From contig NZ_FOMI01000004.1 of the NCBI RefSeq assembly GCF_900112595.1, positions 124,001 through 188,000 on the forward strand: 64,000 nt of DNA, in the 5' to 3' direction. The notes beneath the pieces were generated by a model. That model saw nothing but the letters and a program-made list of their open reading frames with translations. It ran no database searches and was not told the DNA's origin. Shown here piece after piece: positions 24,971-34,472 of this stretch. The position numbers were made by a program, and so were the translations under genes. The first letter of the stretch is position 1, and each line of letters starts with the position of its first letter. This DNA is from Algibacter pectinivorans. GTDB lineage: Bacteria; Bacteroidota; Bacteroidia; Flavobacteriales; Flavobacteriaceae.

Positions 24971-25447
24971 TTAAAAATTCATACTTAATCCAAAACCACT
25001 ACCATTGGCTATAATTTTAAACTCAGGTTTAAAATTTGTGCTCGATGTCGGGTTTATTGATGCGTTATAAAGCTCTACCGCTTGGTTTATTTTTTTATTA
25101 GAACTCGACGAAATTGGTATTGCTACAGCTATTAGTCCTGCGCCAATACCTGCTAATGTCCAATTTACTTCGCCACCACCAAGCGAGGTGCCTATTGGCC
25201 ATCCAATTAATCCGCCACCAACAAAACCTAATACTCCAGATAAGCTGCGGTTAGTTCGGCCTTTTTTTATCAATTTATAGGCATCAGTATTGGTTTCAAT
25301 TATTGATGCTAAATCACCAATGGATATCAATTCGTTATTATACGTGTACTTGTAGCCACCAAATACTTTTTCGGTGTCAATTTTTTGAGCATGTGTAAAG
25401 GCAGTAAAGGATAAACTGATTACGAAGATTATAAGATAATTTTTCAT
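24971..25447 (-). CDS. Exported protein of unknown function with a Gly-rich hydrophobic segment
   Basis: 158 residues with a signal peptide (about 1-20, ending THAQ). Residues about 70-112 are hydrophobic and Gly-rich (GVLGFVGGGLIGWPIGTSLGGG, then AGIGAGLIAVAIPI), like glycine-zipper membrane segments. The C-terminus ends in GSGFGLSMNF, a possible outer-membrane-type last strand. Convergent with gldC; function unknown. Confidence 0.65.
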   Translation of the reverse strand: MKNYLIIFVISLSFTAFTHAQKIDTEKVFGGYKYTYNNELISIGDLASIIETNTDAYKLIKKGRTNRSLSGVLGFVGGGLIGWPIGTSLGGGEVNWTLAGIGAGLIAVAIPISSSSNKKINQAVELYNASINPTSSTNFKPEFKIIANGSGFGLSMNF

Positions 25448-25561
25448 GTAGATAAGTTTAGGAATAGGTTATACTTGGGGTCTGTTTAATTGTGTATTAC
25501 AAATATATAGAATTATTTTATCGTTATTTACCAAATAAAATAATGGGTAATTTAGGACAGA

Positions 25562-26188
25562 TTAAGGTCGAGTGTTTTTTATATCTTTTTTTAAATGATC
25601 GAGATACAAAATGCCATTTAAATGGTCTATTTCATGCTGAAATATTACCGATGTAAACCCGCTAACGGTTTCTGTTTTATGTTCTGCAGCCATAGTATCG
25701 TAATCTATAGTAATAAAAAGCGATCTAGAATCTAATGTTTCAGAGCGATTTGGAATAGAAAGACAGCCTTCTTTTACAGTCTGCTTTTTTTCAGAATATG
25801 AAACAATTTTAGGGTTCAAGTAGACTTCAAAAGGAAAATCTTCTTTATCAAAACGTTGTACCCAAATAATGTTTTTTAATATACCAACCTGCGGCGCAGC
25901 AATACCAACACCCAATGATGCACTATCCCTTACCGTGGTATAAAGCCTTTTTACAAAAGTTTTTAAATCCAAGTCTTTACTATTTGGTTTTATATAGGCA
26001 CTTTTCTTTCTTAATAATAACGAATCTTTGGTGTTATTTATCTTGTAAACTCGCATCGGTTTTAAGCTATCGGCATTCATGATTAATGCGGTTTCCTTAG
26101 CGGAAAATGATTTTTTAAACGCATGCTTCGTGCTAGTACAGCTAGCTATAATTAAACCTATAATAAAAAGTGTAATTGTTTTATACAT
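25562..26188 (-). CDS. Peptide deformylase homologue with a lipoprotein signal peptide
   Basis: 208 residues. The N-terminus is a lipoprotein signal with lipobox IASC (Cys17), followed by a linker and a full deformylase domain. The catalytic motifs are intact: GVGIAAPQ (93-100), EGCLS (140-144, Cys142) and HEIDH (185-189). Ordinary deformylase removes the formyl group from nascent proteins in the cytoplasm, so an exported, membrane-anchored copy is unexpected. It could act on formylated peptides outside the cytoplasm or have a new substrate. The housekeeping def gene must lie elsewhere. Confidence 0.85.
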   Translation of the reverse strand: MYKTITLFIIGLIIASCTSTKHAFKKSFSAKETALIMNADSLKPMRVYKINNTKDSLLLRKKSAYIKPNSKDLDLKTFVKRLYTTVRDSASLGVGIAAPQVGILKNIIWVQRFDKEDFPFEVYLNPKIVSYSEKKQTVKEGCLSIPNRSETLDSRSLFITIDYDTMAAEHKTETVSGFTSVIFQHEIDHLNGILYLDHLKKDIKNTRP

Positions 26189-26252
26189 GCGCGGGCTTTT
26201 TTAATTTAACTAGTATAAACGTAAGCGTATTTTAATTAATACAAATTAAGGG

Positions 26253-27530
26253 CTACCACTCGTTTATTTTGTTAGAGTCTAGTTTTACGAATATAAAAAT
26301 AAGAATTGTAAAGGCCCATAGACCAGAACCACCATAACTAAACATAGGTAAAGGAATACCAATTGTTGGGATTAAGCCCATAACCATACCAATATTTATA
26401 AAAAAGTGAATAAAGATAATAGAGGCAACGCCATAGCCATAAACGCGACTAAACTGCGATTTTTGTAATTCTGCTAAATGTAAAATACGGAGTAGGAGTA
26501 AAACGAATAGAATAACAACCAATGCACTGCCAACAAATCCCCATTCTTCGCCAACGGTACTAAATATATAGTCGGTATGTTGTTCGGGTACAAATTTCCC
26601 GGTTGTTCTTGTACCTTCCATAAACCCTCTTCCTGTTAACCCTCCAGAGCTTATTGCTTTTTCAGATTCGTTAAGGTTATAGGCAAAAGTACGTTTCATT
26701 TGCTCTAGTTTTTCTGGGTCTTTCTCTAAGCGTAACCATAAACTTATTCGGTCTTGCTGGTGCGGTTGTAAAATACTTTGGTAAAAGAATTTTACACCAA
26801 ACGATACAGCTATAGCAGCTATTAAAATGAAGACAGATTGAAAAATGCGTAGCTTATTCTTGCTTAAAAAATGAAACGCTATAACAAAAATTAAGGCTGT
26901 TATTGTTGCTACAAGTGCACCAAATTTTAGGGATAATATAGAAAGTATAAGTATGGAAATACCTATAGTTAAATAGTATTTAGGTAAACCTTCGCGGTAT
27001 AAAACAAAAAAGAAAGCACCATAAACAATTGTACTACCAGTATCGTTTTGTAGCAAGACTAAAATAGCCGGAATAATGATAATGATAAAGGTTTGTATTT
27101 GGTCTTTAAGGGTGTTTATATTCGTATTTAAATCACTTACATATTTTGCAACGGCTAGGGCTGTGGCTGTTTTTGCAAACTCACTAGGCTGAATGGTCAT
27201 GCCACCAATACCATACCATGAGGTGGCTCCATTTACGTTTTTACCAAAAATAAAAAGCCCGACTAAGGAGAGCATCGAAATGATATATATAACACTAGAA
27301 AAGCGTTCGTAAAACTTGGCATCTACTGCAAGTAATAAAATGACTAAACCAAAGGTTAGAAAGATAAATACAAGTTGTTTTCCAAAGGGTTGCGAAAAAT
27401 CAAAATAATCTACAGTTACACCAGTATGCGAAGCCGATAAAATATTTAACCAACCAAAACCTACTAAAAGAAAGAAAAGAATAATGGTAATCCAATCAAA
27501 TTTAAAATGTCTGTTAGTATTCCTAACCAT
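26253..27530 (-). CDS. rodA: Rod shape-determining protein RodA (SEDS glycosyltransferase)
   Basis: Polymerises peptidoglycan glycan strands together with PBP2 during elongation. 425 residues from ATG 27528-27530, about ten membrane segments. SEDS motifs are visible: GWLNILSASH at the first segment, NGATSWYGIGGMTIQPSEFAKTA, LQNDTGS, and the late PTIGIPLPMFSYGGSGL. The start overlaps the mrdA stop by one base. Last gene of the shape operon. Confidence 0.95.
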   Translation of the reverse strand: MVRNTNRHFKFDWITIILFFLLVGFGWLNILSASHTGVTVDYFDFSQPFGKQLVFIFLTFGLVILLLAVDAKFYERFSSVIYIISMLSLVGLFIFGKNVNGATSWYGIGGMTIQPSEFAKTATALAVAKYVSDLNTNINTLKDQIQTFIIIIIPAILVLLQNDTGSTIVYGAFFFVLYREGLPKYYLTIGISILILSILSLKFGALVATITALIFVIAFHFLSKNKLRIFQSVFILIAAIAVSFGVKFFYQSILQPHQQDRISLWLRLEKDPEKLEQMKRTFAYNLNESEKAISSGGLTGRGFMEGTRTTGKFVPEQHTDYIFSTVGEEWGFVGSALVVILFVLLLLRILHLAELQKSQFSRVYGYGVASIIFIHFFINIGMVMGLIPTIGIPLPMFSYGGSGLWAFTILIFIFVKLDSNKINEW

Positions 27531-29467
27531 CAACTTTCAGCTTTATTAATCCGGTTTAACTCTTTCTTTAAACGGTAATACTCTTGCTCTTCTACAACTT
27601 GCAAAGTAGTATAACCGTTAATTCCAAAGGACTCTCCCGAGAAAGGTTTGGCATACTCGTTTTCTAGAGTATGTCTTAAAAGCCAATCTTCCATGTCTTT
27701 TCTAGTGGTGTGGCCTTTTATATGTTTTTCAATCATTAAACTGGCTATTCGGCCGGCAAACCTACTTCCCCAATACCCATTTTCCACAAAAACAGCAATG
27801 GCAATTTTTGGGTTGTTTTTAGGCGCAAATGCTAAAAAGATAGAGTGGTCTGTTAATTGAGTTTTTACGCTATCAATTTTTACGAAATTTTCAACCGTTC
27901 CTGTTTTTCCACAAATATCAATATCCTTAATTTGTAAGCTTGCAGCAGTTCCTTTTTTATAAACTTGAAGCATGCCTTCAATTACGGGTTCAAAATTTTC
28001 CCGGTCTATAGTGGTGTATTTTGGTTGGGTAAATTGTTCTGGTAATGTTTCGCCTTCAATATTTTTTATAATGTGCGGTGTAAAATAATACCCTCGATTA
28101 GCAATTGCTGCAGCCATGTTTGCTAATTGTATTGGTGTTGTAGCAACTTCGCCTTGCCCAATGGCATTGGATAAAGTGTAAGTAGAGTAAAACGTATTTG
28201 GATAAATATTTTTGTAATAGGCTCTATCAGGAATTCTACCTTTTTGGCCAACATATAAATCGTTATTTAAAAAATTACCTAGACCAAAGCTTTGAGCATG
28301 CTTACTCCAAGTGTCTATCCCTTTGGAAGCATTACCGGTTTTGTCTAAAATTTTTCTGTATGTGTTTGCAAAGTAGGCGTTGCAGGAGCGTTGTATGCCA
28401 CCTACCATATCGTTTCTTGTGCCTCTATGGCAGTGGCATTTCATAAAACGATTACCGTATTTATAGCCAGCGTAACATGTAACAGTCTCTTCTGGAGTTA
28501 TGACGTCCTCTTGCAGTGCAATTAATGCATTCATTAATTTAAAAGGGGATCCAGGTTCGTAAACCCCCTGTAAACTTCTATTAAAAAGTGGTTTTGCAAT
28601 GGAGTCGTTGTAGAGTTTAGTAAAGTTTTTAGAACGATCTCTACCAACCAAAAGATTAGGATCGTAGGTTGGTGCCGCTACCATAGATAAAATTTCGCCC
28701 GTAGCAGGTTCTATAGCAATAATACCACCGCGTTTATTTTGCATTAACAATTCGCCATAAGCTTGTAATTGGGCGTCAATGGTAATGGTAATGTCTTTTC
28801 CTTGTTCGGGTATGGTATCAAATTTACCACCTTTATAAGGGCCTATGTTTTTGTTAAATCTATCCTTTTGTATGAACTTTATGCCCTTTACACCTCTTAA
28901 TGTTTTTTCGTAAGAGGCCTCCACGCCTTGTTTTCCTTTTAAGTCACCCATTTTGTAATAGGGATCTCTTCTTATATCGCTATGATTAACCTCTCCAATG
29001 TCGCCTAATACATTAGCGCCAATGGTCGTTTCGTAATCTCTTAAGGATCGTTTTTGGATATAAAACCCATGGAATTTCCGCATTTTTTCTTGAAGAACAG
29101 CATAGTCTTCTTTGGAAAGATGCGAGACAAAAACCGAAGGTAATCGTGGAGAATAATGTCTGGCTTTCTCGTATTTTTTTATAAACTGAGATTTGTCAAT
29201 TTTTAATAATTCGCAAAATTCAAGTGTGTCTAATGGCTCCACTTCGCGCGGTATAACCATTACATCGTACGAGGGTTGGTTGGCTACGAGTAGCTCGCCG
29301 TTTCTGTCGTAAACAAAGCCACGTTTTGGGTAGTCGTAAACCTTTCTTATAGCATTATCTTCATACAAATTATGTCCGCTAGAATTATAAATTTGAAGGT
29401 AAAATAACCTTGCAATAAATAATAAGCCAACAGCAATTATGGTAATAAAGAGTAAAAATTGTCTCAT
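27530..29467 (-). CDS. mrdA: Penicillin-binding protein 2
   Basis: Class B PBP, the elongation transpeptidase. 645 residues: N-terminal membrane anchor (about 1-20), a dimerisation domain with YPKRGFVYDRNGELLVANQP in consecutive blocks, then the transpeptidase with SxxK as SPFK in YEPGSPFKLMNAL, SxN as SCN in IQRSCNAYFANTY, and KTG in ICGKTGTVEN. All three catalytic motifs are present. Overlaps mreD by 4 bp and rodA by 1 bp. Confidence 0.95.
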   Translation of the reverse strand: MRQFLLFITIIAVGLLFIARLFYLQIYNSSGHNLYEDNAIRKVYDYPKRGFVYDRNGELLVANQPSYDVMVIPREVEPLDTLEFCELLKIDKSQFIKKYEKARHYSPRLPSVFVSHLSKEDYAVLQEKMRKFHGFYIQKRSLRDYETTIGANVLGDIGEVNHSDIRRDPYYKMGDLKGKQGVEASYEKTLRGVKGIKFIQKDRFNKNIGPYKGGKFDTIPEQGKDITITIDAQLQAYGELLMQNKRGGIIAIEPATGEILSMVAAPTYDPNLLVGRDRSKNFTKLYNDSIAKPLFNRSLQGVYEPGSPFKLMNALIALQEDVITPEETVTCYAGYKYGNRFMKCHCHRGTRNDMVGGIQRSCNAYFANTYRKILDKTGNASKGIDTWSKHAQSFGLGNFLNNDLYVGQKGRIPDRAYYKNIYPNTFYSTYTLSNAIGQGEVATTPIQLANMAAAIANRGYYFTPHIIKNIEGETLPEQFTQPKYTTIDRENFEPVIEGMLQVYKKGTAASLQIKDIDICGKTGTVENFVKIDSVKTQLTDHSIFLAFAPKNNPKIAIAVFVENGYWGSRFAGRIASLMIEKHIKGHTTRKDMEDWLLRHTLENEYAKPFSGESFGINGYTTLQVVEEQEYYRLKKELNRINKAES

Positions 29468-29970
29468 TTAGTTTTTCTACTAAAAATTATAGTTACAATA
29501 ACACTTAATAAAATAGTGAATATACTTGAGAATAACGTTTTTTGAAGGATTAAAAGTATTCTAGAAACACTAAAAATTTCTAACGAAAATAAAACAAAAT
29601 GGTGTATTACGGTTAACAGGGTAAAATAGGTGAGTTTAGAGCCAAATTCAACCGTGTTAAATTTAATACTTTGGTGCTCGTAAATCATCCCGAAAGACGA
29701 TTTTAAAATTAGTGGTCTTACGTAAGCTATAAATACACAAGCTCCGGCATGTATACCGCCTGTGTCTAAAAACATGTCTACGGTTAAACCTAGTAAAAAA
29801 CTTAACAAGATTAAAACAATACGGTTGTTTTTAACAGGAAATAGGGCAATAAATAGGATATAAATATAAGGGTTTATATACCCTGAAAAGTTTATATGAT
29901 TTAGTATTAAAACCTGCACAAAAACTAATACTACAAAGCGGATGGTATGTATGGAGAAAATACTATTCAT
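29464..29970 (-). CDS. mreD: Rod shape-determining protein MreD
   Basis: 168 residues, about five or six membrane segments, weakly conserved in sequence but in the expected place and size between mreC and mrdA. INPYIYILFIALFPV and LLGLTVDMFLDTGGIHAGACV fit the family. Abuts mreC and overlaps mrdA by 4 bp. Confidence 0.9.
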   Translation of the reverse strand: MNSIFSIHTIRFVVLVFVQVLILNHINFSGYINPYIYILFIALFPVKNNRIVLILLSFLLGLTVDMFLDTGGIHAGACVFIAYVRPLILKSSFGMIYEHQSIKFNTVEFGSKLTYFTLLTVIHHFVLFSLEIFSVSRILLILQKTLFSSIFTILLSVIVTIIFSRKTK

Positions 29971-30783
29971 TTAGTTACCTAGTAGATTAGAAATTTCTTC
30001 TTTATTAGCGTTTTCTATAATATACACATGCTCAATACTAGTCATGTCATTAAACAATCTAACGTTAATTTCGTAATAATTCTCAGCTTGGTCTAGCTTA
30101 AAACTTTCAATGGTTCCTACAGGCACACCTTTGGGAAATATTGAGGACTGCCCAGAAGTAATAATAGTATCTCCAGCTTTTACTTTGGCTATTTTAGGTA
30201 TATCGATAAGTTGTGTGAATTTAGAATCTTTACCATCCCAAATTAACGAGCCCAAGTGGTTTGTTTTCTTTAACTGTGCGCTAATGCTACTTGTACCATT
30301 TAAAATAGAGATAACGGTGGCGTAGTTGCCACTAGTTTTATCTATAATACCAACAATACCTTTAGATGAAATTACACCAAAATCTTGTTTAATACTATCA
30401 TTGCGCCCCTTGTTTATAGTTAAAACATTGTTATTTAGCGAGTAGCTGTTTTTAATAATATTTGCGCTATAAAATCTATAATCTTCGCTAAATGTAAGGC
30501 TGTCAATAAATGTAGAGTCGGCGTTAGTATTAACATTTAAAAGTAGTTTTCTTAGCCTTTTGTTTTCGGCGGTAAGCAATTCGTTTTGAGCTTTAAGGCT
30601 AAAATACCCCGAAATATTATTAGCAGAATTGTAAACACCTCCGGTTAAAAAATTAGCCGAATTTATAAACTTACTTTTATGGTAGGAGTGCGATTGTATT
30701 GTAAATAAAAGCGAAATACCAAACAGCAACAAGAACAACAAAAAGTTTTTGTTTCTTATTATAAAATTAATAATTTGTTGCAT
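29971..30783 (-). CDS. mreC: Rod shape-determining protein MreC
   Basis: 270 residues: one N-terminal membrane segment (about 12-28), a coiled coil (ELLTAENKRLRKLL, about 63-80), then the periplasmic beta-barrel domain with GIVGIIDKTSGNYATVISILN and GDTIITSGQSSIFPKGVPVGTI. It links MreB filaments to PBP2 and RodA. Same operon as its neighbours. Confidence 0.94.
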   Translation of the reverse strand: MQQIINFIIRNKNFLLFLLLFGISLLFTIQSHSYHKSKFINSANFLTGGVYNSANNISGYFSLKAQNELLTAENKRLRKLLLNVNTNADSTFIDSLTFSEDYRFYSANIIKNSYSLNNNVLTINKGRNDSIKQDFGVISSKGIVGIIDKTSGNYATVISILNGTSSISAQLKKTNHLGSLIWDGKDSKFTQLIDIPKIAKVKAGDTIITSGQSSIFPKGVPVGTIESFKLDQAENYYEINVRLFNDMTSIEHVYIIENANKEEISNLLGN

Positions 30784-30804
30784 TGGGCTGCCTCTTTTAA
30801 GCTA

Positions 30805-31833
30805 TTACTTTATCAATACACTTTTGTATTTAGGTAAATTTTTAAGTGTAATACCGGTACCTCTTACCACGGCGCGTAAAGGATCTTCGGCAATGTAAAC
30901 CGGTAAATCTGTTTTTTGCGATAAACGCTTATCCAAACCACGTAGCATAGAGCCACCACCAGCTAAGTAAATACCCGTGTTATAAATATCGGCAGCCAAT
31001 TCTGGAGGCGTTTGCGATAAGGTTTCCATAACCGCATCTTCAATACGAAGTATCGATTTATCTAAAGCCTTAGCAATTTCTCTGTACGATATAGAAACCT
31101 GTTTTGGTTTTCCTGTTAATAAATCACGACCTTGAACACTCATGTCTTCCGGAGGTAATTCTAAATCTTCAGTAGCAGCACCAATTTGAATTTTTATTTT
31201 TTCGGCAGTACGCTCACCCACATAAAGATTGTGTTGTGTACGCATGTAATACACAATATCATTTGTAAAAACATCACCTGCAATTTTTACAGATTTATCA
31301 CAAACAATACCACCTAAAGCAATAACAGCAATTTCGGTAGTACCACCACCTATATCAACAACCATATTACCTTTTGGTTGCATAATATCCACGCCAATAC
31401 CAATAGCCGCAGCCATAGGCTCGTGAATTAAGTAAACTTCCTTACCATTAACACGTTCTGCACTTTCTTTTACCGCACGCATTTCAACCTCTGTAATTCC
31501 AGAAGGAATACAAATAACCATACGTAAAGCAGGAGTAAAAAACTTCTTTTTTAAAGCCGGTATGTTTTTAATAAACATACTAATCATCTGCTCCGAGGCG
31601 TCAAAATCTGCAATTACACCATCCTTAAGTGGTCTAATGGTTTTAATATTTTCATGGGTTTTGCCTTGCATTAAACTCGCTTCTTGGCCAACGGCAATAA
31701 TTTTACCAGAAATCCTGTCGCGGGCTACTATAGAGGGTGCGTCAACCACAACCTTGTCGTTATGAATAATAAGTGTGTTTGCAGTACCTAAATCTATTGC
31801 AATTTCTTCAGTTAAGAAATCAAAAAATCCCAT
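30805..31833 (-). CDS. mreB: Rod shape-determining actin homologue MreB
   Basis: 342 residues, full length. Actin-fold ATP-binding motifs: DLGTANT (phosphate 1), VVDIGGGTTEIAVIALGG (phosphate 2) and YLAGGGSMLRGLD (adenosine). The N-terminal MGFFDFLTEEIAID is typical of Bacteroidota MreB. It starts the mreBCD-mrdA-rodA unit; purH lies about 330 bp upstream with repeat C between them. Confidence 0.97.
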   Translation of the reverse strand: MGFFDFLTEEIAIDLGTANTLIIHNDKVVVDAPSIVARDRISGKIIAVGQEASLMQGKTHENIKTIRPLKDGVIADFDASEQMISMFIKNIPALKKKFFTPALRMVICIPSGITEVEMRAVKESAERVNGKEVYLIHEPMAAAIGIGVDIMQPKGNMVVDIGGGTTEIAVIALGGIVCDKSVKIAGDVFTNDIVYYMRTQHNLYVGERTAEKIKIQIGAATEDLELPPEDMSVQGRDLLTGKPKQVSISYREIAKALDKSILRIEDAVMETLSQTPPELAADIYNTGIYLAGGGSMLRGLDKRLSQKTDLPVYIAEDPLRAVVRGTGITLKNLPKYKSVLIK

Positions 31834-31991
31834 GTGCTATTAAATATTTTATATGGTTTAAAAACGAATCCCGTAAATGTAATAAAAGTTACTAAATATA
31901 TGACTTTTAACCGGTTCAAATTCTTGTCAAAATAATGTCACTGTTTGTTATACGTTATTCATCGGTTTTTAGACTATTGTTTTAAAATTAT

Positions 31992-32090
31992 GGCGTTACC
32001 TAAAAAGGTCGGGCTTTCACTACTCAATCTTTTTGTTTTTTTTAAGGAAAAACAAAAAGGATTTCAAACATACCGTTCAATCCCTAACGC
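31992..32090 (-). repeat. Structured intergenic repeat, copy C (inverted)
   Basis: On the minus strand it starts GCGTTAGGGATTGAACGG and ends AGGTAACGCC, with AAAGCCCGACC before the end. The central part is a long A/T hairpin (CTTTTTGTTTTT with AAAAACAAAAAG) in the position where copy D has a GC-rich stem. It fills the middle of the 326 bp between mreB and purH, which otherwise holds nothing I can name. Confidence 0.82.
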
Positions 32091-32159
32091 GCTCCGGTGT
32101 ACTAAAAACTTAAAACTTATTAAAAATTAAACACGTTAAGGAGCAACAATAATTTTGTT

Positions 32160-33692
32160 TTAGTGTTTAAAATGGCGTGTACCTGTCATTACCATAGCAA
32201 CACCATTATCGTTACAATAATCAATACTTAGTTGATCTTTAATAGAACCACCTGGCTGAATTACTGCATTAACACCTGCATTTTTAGCAATTTCAACACA
32301 ATCCGGAAACGGGAAAAAAGCATCACTTGCCATTACAGCTCCGTTTAAATCAAATTTAAAAGTGCCTGCTTTATGTATAGCCTGCTCTAAGGCATCAACC
32401 CGACTAGTTTGTCCTGTTCCGCTTGCACATAATTGTTTGTTTTTAGCTAAAACAATGGTGTTAGATTTTGTGTGCTTACAAATTTTAGAAGCAAAAATTA
32501 AATCGTCTATTTGCTCTTGTGTAGGTGCCGTATTGGTAACGTTCTTTAAACCTTCAGCAGTATCAGTAATATTATTTCTTTCTTGAAGTAAAACACCGTT
32601 TAAACAGCTTCTTACATTCATTTTAGGCATTTCAACATCATGAATTTCTAATAAAATTCTATTCTTTTTACCTTTTAGTATCTCTAAAGCATCAGCAGCA
32701 AAAGCAGGTGCAATTACAACCTCACAAAATAACTTATGAATTTCTTCGGCCGTAGCAGCATCAATTTCTTTGTTACTAATTAATACACCACCAAAAGCAG
32801 AAACAGGATCGCCTGCTAAGGCATCAACATAAGCTTGGTGTAAAGTGTCGCGTTGTGCTAAACCACATGCATTGTTATGTTTTAAAATGGCAAATGTAGG
32901 TGCGTCATTTTTAAACTCTAACATTAAGTTAACTGCCGCATCAACATCTAAAAGGTTGTTATAGCTTAATTCTTTACCATGAAGTTTTGTAAATAACTCA
33001 TCAAAATTCCCAAAAAAGAATCCTTTTTGGTGTGGGTTTTCGCCATAACGTAACACTTTACCTTTAGTTTCGCTAATTTTTAACGCAGCCTCTTCATGAT
33101 TTTGGTTAAAGTAGTTAAAAATAGCTGTATCGTAATGCGACGATACGTTAAACGCTTTACCAGCAAAACGCTTTCTGTTTTCTTCAGAAATAGAACCATT
33201 GTTTTCAGAAATTAATTCTAAAAACTCAGCATAATCATCAACAGAAGATACACATATCACATCGGCAAAATTCTTAGCTGCCGCACGTATTAAAGAAATA
33301 CCTCCAATATCAATTTTTTCAATAATATCTTGTTGGCTAGCTCCAGATGCTACCGTTTTTTCAAACGGATACAAATCAACAATAACCACATCAATTTGTG
33401 GAATTTCGTATTCTGCTAATTCGGCAACATCACCATCGTGGTTTTGTCTGTTTAAAATTCCTCCAAAAACTTTTGGGTGTAAAGTTTTTACACGACCGCC
33501 CAAAATAGAAGGGTAAGATGTTACATCTTCCACCGGAACAACTTTTATACCTAAATCGTTAATAAATTTTTCTGTACCACCTGTAGAATAAATGGTTACA
33601 CCTTGTTTATCTAGTTCTTTTACAATAGGCTCTAAACCATCTTTACTAAATACAGATATTAATGCCGACTTAATAGTTTTTTCGTTGCTCAT
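32160..33692 (-). CDS. purH: Bifunctional AICAR transformylase / IMP cyclohydrolase
   Basis: The last two steps of purine synthesis. 510 residues: the N-terminal MGS-like cyclohydrolase domain (SALISVFSKDGLEPIVKEL, STGGTEKF, VTSYPSILGGRVKTLHPKVFGGIL in pieces) and the C-terminal transformylase with LRYGENPHQ, LKHNNACGLA (catalytic Lys-His) and SDAFFPFPD. It probably forms a long unit with mreBCD, an order seen in other flavobacteria. Its promoter lies 76-83 bp upstream. Confidence 0.96.
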   Translation of the reverse strand: MSNEKTIKSALISVFSKDGLEPIVKELDKQGVTIYSTGGTEKFINDLGIKVVPVEDVTSYPSILGGRVKTLHPKVFGGILNRQNHDGDVAELAEYEIPQIDVVIVDLYPFEKTVASGASQQDIIEKIDIGGISLIRAAAKNFADVICVSSVDDYAEFLELISENNGSISEENRKRFAGKAFNVSSHYDTAIFNYFNQNHEEAALKISETKGKVLRYGENPHQKGFFFGNFDELFTKLHGKELSYNNLLDVDAAVNLMLEFKNDAPTFAILKHNNACGLAQRDTLHQAYVDALAGDPVSAFGGVLISNKEIDAATAEEIHKLFCEVVIAPAFAADALEILKGKKNRILLEIHDVEMPKMNVRSCLNGVLLQERNNITDTAEGLKNVTNTAPTQEQIDDLIFASKICKHTKSNTIVLAKNKQLCASGTGQTSRVDALEQAIHKAGTFKFDLNGAVMASDAFFPFPDCVEIAKNAGVNAVIQPGGSIKDQLSIDYCNDNGVAMVMTGTRHFKH

Positions 33693-33767
33693 TGGTACTT
33701 TTTTAAAGTTTTAGAATGAAATTCTTGTTAGTTAATAGCGTTTTTTGCTAAAGTTTGTAATTATTCG

Positions 33768-33775
33768 CAAAAGTA
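33768..33775 (-). promoter_or_regulatory. -7 box of the purH promoter
   Basis: Minus-strand TACTTTTG, an exact TAnnTTTG match followed by C, 76 bp upstream of the purH ATG. The rest of the 252 bp gap to the GAF gene shows no other clear feature. Confidence 0.5.
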
Positions 33776-33944
33776 GGTATTTCATTCAATAAAATAAGCG
33801 CCTAATTCTTAAAAAAGACGCCCTTTTTTTAACGAAATCGCGAAGTTGTTAACAAGAAAAACAAATTCCAAAAAAAACATATTCTAAATCCTAAAAGGAA
33901 TGACTTTCCCTATTGGCATTTAGTTTATGTAATTTTTGGAGTTT

Positions 33945-34403
33945 TTAAGATAGTATCTGTGCAACTTTTTTATTTACAAATTCTAAAAAACGTTCGTCTT
34001 TTTCAGTAAACGGATCTATGGTATTCGAGTCGATATCAATCTGTCCAATATTTTCGCCATTCACAAAAATAGGCACAACAATTTCAGATTTTACGGTTAT
34101 ACTACAAGCAATGTAATTATCTTGAGCGCTAACATCTGGTACCACAAAGTTTTGGTTACTAACAGCAACTTGTCCGCAAATGCCTTTACCAAAAGGAATA
34201 ACGGTATGGTCTGTTGGTGCGCCAACATATGGGCCTAGGTGTAGTTCTTCTTTGGTACCGTTTCTAAAGTAAAAACCAACCCAATTGTAATATTCTACGT
34301 GGTTTTCAAGTAATTCGCAAATAGCTAAAAGGCGTTCGTCTACCGTTTTTTCAGAATTGGCTACTATGGTTTCTATTTGTGGTTTTAATTTTTCTAAAGA
34401 CAT
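33945..34403 (-). CDS. GAF-domain protein, free methionine-(R)-sulfoxide reductase type
   Basis: 152 residues, a single GAF domain: NWVGFYFRNG, LGPYVGAP, IPFGKGICGQVA, VVPDVSAQDNYIACS, SEIVVPIFVNGENIGQIDIDS. This is the fRMsr pattern. Two of the three cysteines used by the E. coli enzyme are present (C76 and C100); the first is replaced near H66. The enzyme reduces free Met-R-sulfoxide with thioredoxin; the C100 and C76 pair may suffice, but activity is inferred. Confidence 0.82.
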   Translation of the reverse strand: MSLEKLKPQIETIVANSEKTVDERLLAICELLENHVEYYNWVGFYFRNGTKEELHLGPYVGAPTDHTVIPFGKGICGQVAVSNQNFVVPDVSAQDNYIACSITVKSEIVVPIFVNGENIGQIDIDSNTIDPFTEKDERFLEFVNKKVAQILS

Positions 34404-34472
34404 AACTGTAAAAGTTTTTGGTAAAAGTATTTAAAAAGGTGTAATTTCGATATTCAGTTTTAAAATTTATTT

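Noticed and set aside
31834-32159. Small plus-strand ORF (61 codons, 31945-32130) between mreB and purH
   Set aside because: It crosses repeat element C and has no conserved features; the same translation would vary among repeat copies.
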